Shown here: positions 55,913 through 64,000 of the stretch, one piece after another
Numbering within the stretch: position 1 is the first letter of the stretch
How the letters are laid out: every line of letters begins with the position of its first letter
Assembly (NCBI GenBank): GCA_013368375.1
Contig: JAACJP010000027.1
Coordinates: forward strand, 186,001 to 250,000
Origin: Tricholomella constricta
Lineage: Eukaryota; Basidiomycota; Agaricomycetes; Agaricales; Lyophyllaceae
Reading direction: 5' to 3'
DNA length: 64,000 nucleotides
Notes under the pieces: model-generated
Database searches by the model: none
Told to the model about the DNA's origin: nothing
What the model saw: only the letters and a program-made list of their open reading frames with translations
Made by a program: the position numbers and the translations under genes

Positions 55913-57636
55913 ATGGCATATCCTGAAATCAACAATGGCGCTGGCGCAAAATGGATCAAGAACCTCACCAAAGACAGGCTCGGAACCTTTACAGGAGGAC
56001 GCTACTCTGATATCAACCTGTCGTCAGTCTTGTTCACCCACCGAGTCGACGATGCGGAGCATGTGAAGCTACAAGTGTTTGTCCGAGCACAAACTACACG
56101 CGATGTTTTACTGAACGAGATGATAGGTGGAGTGCACCTGGTTTGACCAAGCCGACGTTCGAAGAGGCCATGAAGCAAAAGTACAAACCTGCGAAAAAGG
56201 TATGTTGTACCACTCTATGGCCCGTTCTGATCTTACTTGCCCGTAAATAGGGAGATTCCTTTGGACCATCATGTACGTTGTTTGATTTACCCATAAACCT
56301 GGCTTAATGCCGCAACCTCTAGGGGTAAGGCGTCGTGACGAGACGAAAATAATTACTCACATCGTAACAGACAAACCACTGGTGGAAAGTATCCGTCACT
56401 ATTCCAGGATATTGGCAGCAGTACGAGCGTGTTCAATGTAAGTCCCCGGGATGCTAAAAATAGCTTCACGGAACCTAAACCTCCACAGTCGAGTTCGACC
56501 CAGGATGTGAAGCGATGATCTATACCACCGACGGTATTCCGCTTCAAGGTTTGTAGCCTGTACAACTTTGTACATCTATCTCACCGCGATTGCAGGAATA
56601 ACTGGCGGGTACGGTGGAGACCGTCGTGTCGAGTACATCATTCCCGAGGCAGCGCGTAAGAAAGGCCGTCACGACTTTGTTATTGAGTCGAGCTGCAATG
56701 GGATGTTTGGTGTGCCCTGGAACGGGGATATTATCGCTCCCCCGGACGTACGTGTTGTAAAATTACATCGAATCTCATACTGACCGGCCCACAGATGAAC
56801 AGGTATTTCTCTCTGGCTTCAGCCGATCTTGTAGTTCCGAACCAGGAGGCCTGGGCTCTTCTTTGGGACTTTCATACTCTCCGTGAGCTCATAGACACGC
56901 TGCCCGGAAATACACCGTACGTGTCGCGCCCTGATGAGTCCTTCGCTTCTCCAATCGTGTTGTCTAGCCTGCAGAACCAAGCTCTTGTGGCTGCGAATGA
57001 AATCATGAACGTTTTTAACCGAGGCGACCCTTCTGGAATTCGGAATGGGCGAAAGATCGCGGAAACTGTGTTTGGTGAAGGCTGGGAAAGCAAGGGTGCA
57101 GGAATCTACGACGAGGGGCCAAAGGATGCTCAGGTCTGGGGAATTGGTATGTGGTCTTTCGTACCCGTCTGTGGATTATACTCATTCCCCCACAGGCCAG
57201 TGAGTGCTTTGCTATGGCGACAACTCCTGTATTGACTCGATTTAGCTGCCACATCGATAGTGCCTGGTACGATCTCCAAGCCTGAGTTTCTACAAAATCT
57301 GACCAGTGCTATAGGTTATGGCCTTATCGGGTCACTCAGCAGAAGGTTGCGCGTTCGTGGTCCACTCAAATCGGAGGAGGAGGACCGCTTGCGAAGATGT
57401 TGGAGAATGTACGTACCTGGCGAGCTTTATGCTTTGCGCTTTGTTCGAGCTTTGGGAGGGTTTTAGTTTCACATAATGGCATGTCGTCGGACTTAAGCCT
57501 CAATTTTACCACACCCGCATCATCGACAGAAGCGGTGGTGCACTGCCCCGGAATTTCAGCAGCCTCTCTTAGGAGGTGTGCTATTTTCTGCACCTCTGTA
57601 TCCCTGTTCACGGAGAACTTGTACGCGAGCCAATGA
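55913..57636 (+). pseudogene. GH38 alpha-mannosidase fragment, unit 2
   Basis: It has the same exon plan as the unit 1 copy, including the 2-nt (56323..56324) and 4-nt (57196..57199) exons. The intron after the 2-nt exon is 46 nt instead of 50 because of a 4-bp deletion. N-terminal exons carry a few substitutions (NNSAG to NNGAG; HRVDN to HRVDD). The part from 56589 on, including the non-homologous C-terminus ending at 57636, is identical to unit 1. Confidence 0.65.
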
Positions 57637-59694
57637 GAGAACAGAGACGTAAAAAAAAGAGCAAAAAAACACAAAAGTTCAACTTAGCCGAGTTTTTTTG
57701 GATCATAGTTTCCCCTCCCCGATGGGGAGACTCTTCAATAAAAAGGTTTCTCCTTCAAGTTCGTCCTCATGACAAACGTGACCCGTCTTACTATATGTAA
57801 ACTATGTCAGCAGCGGATACGGGGAGCATCACAAAATCAGGATGAGAAGCAGCGCGCAGTGCGATCTAGTGCGGCCCGTACAATACGAGGAGTGTCGTGT
57901 TCGAACAGCGATTGACGGAACATTGAGGCAGAGGAGTGAACAGTGAGAGAATGGTCAGTGAATGGCGGGGTTGAAGACTGGAATCAGGAGGTGCAGCCAT
58001 CGGCAAATAAGGTGACAGCAAGGAATGGAGATGCTGCAGTGATATGTGCTGCCCAAAGAGTAGATATTGGGCAGCGCGACAGAGGTGATTGGCGGAACAA
58101 GTTGAAATTGAGAGCCACATGGCATGGCCATGCAGAGGAGAGGCAGCGCTATGCGTGGTTGGCAGACATCTAAACTTGAAAGGGTCATACAGCAGAACAC
58201 GCTGCCACAAGAAGATGATTGGCTCAGAAATCGAGTTGAAGGGCAGGATGATGTTGATGCATGGCATGTAAAGAAGGATGCCGCAATAGTGATTGGGGGA
58301 ATATCCTGTCACAACATCTGACGTTGAAAAACCAAATGGTAGGGTGGCCAGCGTGCCCTGCAACGCCAATCGGCGGACGTCGAAAAATCAAATAATAAAA
58401 TTGGTGCATGGCGGCAGGATCCATGTAGCCTAGTGCTCCGTAACAGTGATCGGGAGACTTGGGCATGGGCGCAGATCCACGTAGAGACGTCGAAAAATTG
58501 AATGGTGCATGGATGGGCAGGATCCATGTCTAACGCAAGTCTAACGTGCTCTGTAACAGCGATTGGCGGACGTCAAAAAATCGGATAATAAAATTCTTGG
58601 TGCATGAGGGCAGGATTTACACGGAGACGTCGAAGGCGCATGGACGGGCAGACTCCGTAACAGTAATCGGCGGACGTCGAAAAAATCAAATAATAAAATT
58701 CTTTGGGCAGGATCCACGTAGAGATGTCGAAAGATCGAATGATGATTGGATGGGCAGGTTCCATTCAGCCTAACGTGCTCCGTAACAGAGATCGGCGGAC
58801 GTCGAAAAATCAAATAAAAACATTCTTGTGCATGGGCGCAGAATCCGATGCCCATAACATTGGTCGGCAGACATTGATCAAGTGAATGGTGCACAGCTGG
58901 GCATGGTACATGTACGGATATAATGTGCCCCGTGAAGACGATTGGCGGACGTCGAAAAATCACATCAAAAGAAATTTGGATGCGAAATCGGTGGAGATCT
59001 GATATGGCGCTCGCCAGATTGAAGACTTGTGAGATTGACATGACAGTGACAGCCTAATGGAGGCATACATACCTCGATGCATATGTAGGCATGGGACATA
59101 ACATGCCCCGTAATGGTGATCGGCGGACGTCAAAAAATCGAATGAAAAAAAACTGGACGATAGAGGCCAAGTCATTGGACATCTGACGTGGTGCTCGCCG
59201 GAGTATGGTTGTAATTTGAACTGAAGGTTTGTGAGATCGACATGACAATGACAGCATAATGGAGGCATACATACCTCGATGGCACATGCAGCCCGTTGAG
59301 AAGTGCTCATCAACATAAGTACATGTAGGGACGTAACATCCTCCGCAACGGCAATCGGCGGACGTCAAAAAATCAAATAATAGAAATCCTCGTGCATGGG
59401 TGGGCAGAATACTAGGGACATAACATGCCCCATAACGGCAATCGGCGGACGTCGAAAAATTCAATCAAAAGAAAAATCTGGACCAAGTTGCTGGACATCT
59501 GACGTGGCGCTCGCCGGAGTGAAGGTGTAATTTGGACTGAAAATTTGTGAGATTGACACGACAATGACAGCATAATGGTGGCATACGTACCTCGATGGCA
59601 TACGTAGGTCAGCCCGTTGAGCCGTGCTCATCCTTATGGACAAGTCAGATGACATGTCCGTCCAAAATGCAAAAAATACGCACCAATTACCACT
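57637..59694. repeat. Interspersed GGCGGACGTC repeat field, unit 2
   Basis: Exact copy of 44593-46650; the eight core strings recur 13,044 bp further on. Confidence 0.8.
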
Positions 59695-62600
59695 TCGAGG
59701 TTATACTAGTCTATTGATGATCTAATACTTGTAATATCCCTCCCATTCAAACAACTTCTATGTAATAATAGGTACCTATGTGGTTTCGCAAGCGTCAGCT
59801 CAGTCTGCAGGACATTAAGTGACAACCAATACACACTCTCGTTCACTTCCGACAAGTGTCTACGAGAGGAGGATTAGCTAAAATCGGTGACAATGCAATG
59901 AAATGAGATCACCTTGGTACGCTTCTGCCTATAACAGCATGAGCCGCGAGGCGAAGGCTGCAGAACAAGACATGCATGCGAGTCACCCAGAGTGCGGCAG
60001 CCAAGCCATAGTGGCTGGGCAACTGAAGGAGCTTTCGAGAAGTAGGGCTATATATAGAACTAATGAGTGATGACCGATGAAAGCTGGCTGAGTGGGTAAG
60101 TGACGCACCATTATGTTCTCTTCAAAACTACTCCCTCGTAAAATTTGTTGATGCGCGCCTTGTAATCAATATGTGCGGAAACTATAGGACAAGAACATGA
60201 CACATAAGCCAGAATCACAACTCGAGCACGACATAACGTACCATTGTGAGCGCGCAAGTTGGCAGGTGTGGCTAACGGGAAGATTAAACAGAGCTTTACC
60301 TCAAGAATAAATAGAAAGACGTACTCGCGATTGTTGAAGGTGGCACCAGGACATGGGTGCATATAGCGGACTGGCATAAAGACAAGTGGGAACGATGGAG
60401 CGCACGAGTGGCGGTGGTCAGTTCAGCTTTTATATACGGTAAGGTAAGCGACAAGAGCGGCGACGCGTAAATGATCAGGGACATTAAATTCCGAACACAC
60501 CCATATTGCAGAATTTCCCATACTACGAAGTACGTAAATCTGTGTTTCTGTTCGAATTCCTGTATCCAGGCCTCCGCAACGCTTTAACTTGAATATCATT
60601 TACGCCCCTCAGCATCACTCCTGGGTTCCGAACAACTGGATTTCTGTGGGCTGGCTGACCGAGAAATGGACTTCAGTGATAGTTACTGCAAATGAGATCT
60701 GCCGGGGAGAGATGCCTTGTAGCAGCTAGGACTCACTTTCTTTAATAAATTGTTTCGCTAGACAAGCGTGTCCGCGCAGTGACTCGTTCGGCGACCAAAT
60801 TGATCCAAGTCCCAATCGGGCCAGGGCGACGTCATCACTTTCAACCAACACCGTGACCTTGCCCTCAAACCTCAATTTTTTATTTCATCTTCAAACTATA
60901 AGCTTGCAGCTCAATAAACTCGAACGTACTTTCGTAGCGTGCAGATGAACTGTAAAAATAATTTCCGCCAGGTGGGTCCCTGTCTTGACCCTTTCTCCGC
61001 GCGTAGGCGTCCCGATCAAGTTTACATTTCTCGTCTAAATTTTACGGCCTTCAAGCTAGGTTCAAAGTTTCCTTGAGCACTCGGTTTGAAGAGGATCACC
61101 AGGTTCGCTGTTGCCAGGTTCGTACTCAGGTAGACTGATTTCAATGCCCTGAAATCGATCGGAAGCTGTAGCTATCTCAGTACGCTCCGCACTCGCACCG
61201 TGTACTTATGAATCGCGTGCACAGCCTATCTCGAAAGCGTCTCGCTTCAAGACGATTCTAGGTCACTACTTTGTTGTGTTGGATGTACCTGACCGGTAAG
61301 TACATATGTCAATTCACATCCGAGTCCCATTGATGATCGCACTATCTAACGCTTCCACCAGATAGCCAGGTTGCCCTGCGCAGCGCCACATCACCGCGTG
61401 AATACGTCTTTTAGTAGTGTTCGATGCTTTTGATACTGCGATCACTTGTCCTTCGCGCCCCTACTATCAGTCTGCCGTTGAGTGCGTCTCTATTGCTACC
61501 TTCTATCATTTTCTCCAGGGTTTCAATCTTCTCGGTAGGTCAACGGACTTCTACTTGACCTTTAGCCCACGATTAAGCGGTTTCCAGAAATGCTTGCCGG
61601 TATGTCACACAAATAACATGCACGTCCCCGCTGCGGCGACTGCTGAAGGCGTCGCTAACGATTCTCCAATTTCGCTTCCTCCTCTGCGCGCTGCTCACTA
61701 TTCTACCGTGTACCTGGCTGGTACGTCTGTTCATATTGCCGCTTATCATTATCGTATCTAAACTTTTCTTCCATGCTGCGCATCATCGCCTTGGACGCGA
61801 ACGGCATCTGATAACAATAGGTGAGGTACGTCTCCGTCTTTCCACTCAGAGTATTCAATATTCTCAGCAGACTTCAAACTAGGCTTGCAACTCAATAAAC
61901 TCGAAGTTGGCTGACTCTATCGTGGCATGCAGATGAACTACATCATCTCCGCAAGGTGGGTCCCTGTCTTGACCCTTTCTCCGCGCGTGGGCGTCCCAAT
62001 CAACTTTACATTTCTCGTCTAAACTCTAAACTCCACGGCCTTCAAGCTAGCTTCAAAGTTTTCTTGACAGGTACTCCGTTTGTGGAGGATCACCAGGTTC
62101 GCTGCCAGGTTCGTACCCAGGTAGACTAGTTTCAATGCACTCAACAATCGGAAACTGTAGCTATCTCAGTACGCTCCGCATTCGCACCGTGTACCTATGA
62201 ACCGCGTGCACGGCCTATCTCAAAAGTGTCTCTGGGAGTTCAAGGCAAATCTGCGTCACCACTTTATTGGATGTACCTGACCGGTGTAAGTATACATGTC
62301 ATTTCACATCCGAGTCCCCATTCGCACTATCTAATTCTCGCTTCTGTCTGATTCCCGAAGAGCCAGGTCGCCCTGTACAGCGCCACATCACCGCGTGCGC
62401 CATGAACACGTCTCATAACAGTGTTGGATGTTCGTGATAGTGCGATCACTTGTCCTCCGCGTCCCTACCATCAGTTTACCATTTCCCACAGGGTTCAATC
62501 TTCTCTGTAGATCAACGGATTTCTGCTTGACCCTTAGCCCATGATTAAGCGGTTTCCAGAAATGCTTACCGGTATTTGACACAAATAACATGTACGTCCC

Positions 62601-64000
62601 CGCTGCGATGACTGCTGAAGGCGCCGCTGACGCTTCTCCAACCTCGCTTCCTCCTTTGCGCGCTACGTCACTGTCTTATCGTGTACCTGATGGGTACGTT
62701 TCTTCGCATTGCCCCTGATTTTTTCATATCTAAACCTTGCTTCCGTGCTGCGCAGCATCATCGCCACGGACGCGAATGGCCTCTGATAAGAATAGGTGAG
62801 ATACCTCTCCGTCTTTCCACACAGGGCTTTCAACATTATGAGCAGTACGACCACTGCCTGTCTGTCATGTCTGCGCCACGGCGTGTGTCCTTACGTTTAA
62901 TGCCTCAATATTTTCTGTAGTCCGATCATCCCGCACGGCTGACATCCCAATATCATATCTCAATCAGACGATCTCGTATATGCTACACACAGAACTCATT
63001 CACATCTCTTTGATGTGTTTTTAGATCTATAGTTTATCCCTGTGGCCCGAGCAGTGCTTTCACCGGATGGGAATGATGTGCGAGAGGGGTCCTTCGACGG
63101 CTTGAAGACATGGACCTTCCATCCCTTACTTCCAGGGGTCTGGGTCTTCGTTTTCGATTTGAAGTTCTAGCCCGTTAATGAGCACGTACATCCCTCCCTG
63201 TGTCGAAAACGCTGCTGCTGAATATTGTTTCCTAGTCGAACAGGCGGCCCCTCACGAAAATTCAATTTTTCGCCTTCCGGGAATCACTGTCTTCTCTGGA
63301 TGTTATCAGAGGAATGGTGATTGTACGCGGTGGAGGCCAATGTCGCAAGTCACAGAAGTAGCATGCACTTCCCGCTGCGATGACTGCTGAAGGCGCCGCT
63401 AACGATTCCCAAATCTCGTTTCCTCCTCTGCGCGCTACATCACTGTTCTATCGTGTACCTGACTGGTACGTCTATTTACATTGCCGCTGATCATTATCGT
63501 ATCTAAATTTTGCGTCCCTGCTGCGCAGCGTCATCGCGCTAGACGCGAACGGCATTTGACAAGAATAGATGACGTATGTCTCCATCTGCGAGAGAGCTTT
63601 CGCCGGATGGGAATAACGCGCGGGAGGGGTCCATCGACGGCTTGACTACATGGATCTCTGTATCCCTTACTTCCAGGGGTATTCGCCTCTGATTCGAATC
63701 CCTAGCCCGTAAATAAGCACTACTTGCTGGAAGAATTGACCTGTACATGATAACGACACTCGATCAATGAGATACAACACGTACGTCCCTCCCTTTGCCG
63801 AAAGCGCTGCTGCTGCTCACGGTTTTCTAAGGGACGAAAGCCGAATAGGCGGCGCCTCACGAAAAGTTTGATTTTTCGGCTTCCGGGAATCACTGTTTTC
63901 TTACGCGGATGCGCTGTGATTCCAATGACATATCTCAATCTGACGATCTCGTATAGCTACACACAGCATCTCTTTGTGGTGTTTTTGAATGTATTCCCAA
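59695..64000. repeat. Gene-poor and degenerate tandem repeats, unit 2
   Basis: Identical by eye to 46651-50956: the gene-poor stretch, the two units of about 980 bp (from about 60885) and the start of the CCGGGAATCACTGT repeats (from about 63045). No gene is supported. Confidence 0.8.

Larger units (their letters stand above)
54395..64000. repeat. Tandem segmental duplication, unit 2 (continues past the window)
   Basis: Second copy of 41336-50956. From 54395 to about 56588 it differs from unit 1 by many substitutions and indels. From about 56589 to the window end I found no difference from 43545-50956 by eye. Confidence 0.95.

Overview
The window reads as nuclear DNA of a basidiomycete fungus, most likely an agaricomycete. 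Introns are short (about 45-60 nt) with GT...AG ends. Several families typical of mushrooms recur: FunK1-type protein kinases, KDZ transposases with cysteine clusters, a Tnp2-type CACTA transposase, and lineage-specific multi-exon proteins. Roughly 0-3.2 kb is ordinary gene-dense sequence; most of the rest is repeat-rich accessory DNA.

Layout. 0-3.2 kb: the C-terminus of a transaldolase-family gene, a WRAP53/TCAB1-like WD40 gene and a 123-aa cysteine-rich gene. 4.3-5.9 kb: the C-terminal (catalytic) half of a FunK1 kinase. 7-10 kb: minisatellites and remains of retrotransposon gag genes. 11-12 kb: the N-terminal half of another FunK1 gene, with a stop codon. 12.5-16.3 kb: two uncharacterised genes with complete gene models on the minus strand.

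17.1-37.2 kb is a nested transposon complex. A gene of a kind I associate with KDZ transposases starts at 17102, but its first exon is split by a 13.9-kb element (17151-31070) flanked by a 10-bp target duplication. That element carries the broken remains of a KDZ-associated gene. An intron of that gene was in turn hit by a 9.5-kb CACTA-like element (19613-29122, TGA target duplication) with three genes, including an apparently intact 1016-aa Tnp2 transposase. Removing both insertions in silico restores the host exon and the host intron. Just downstream is an apparently intact 976-aa, 11-exon KDZ transposase with a cysteine cluster (33778-37211).

39.5-41.1 kb holds a second FunK1 C-terminal half, paralogous to the first. 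From 41336 a 13,059-bp unit is duplicated in tandem (41336-54394, then 54395 to beyond the window end). Each unit has a cysteine-rich gene paralogous to the one at 2.75 kb, an N-terminal fragment of a GH38 (AMS1-type) alpha-mannosidase that keeps the family sequence only if exons of 2 and 4 nt are used, and about 10 kb of degenerate interspersed and tandem repeats. The left 2.2 kb of the two units differ by several percent; the remaining 7.4 kb that can be compared look identical by eye.

All exon boundaries were read by hand from splice consensus, frame continuity and family resemblance. Family assignments come from remembered motifs, not from database searches.
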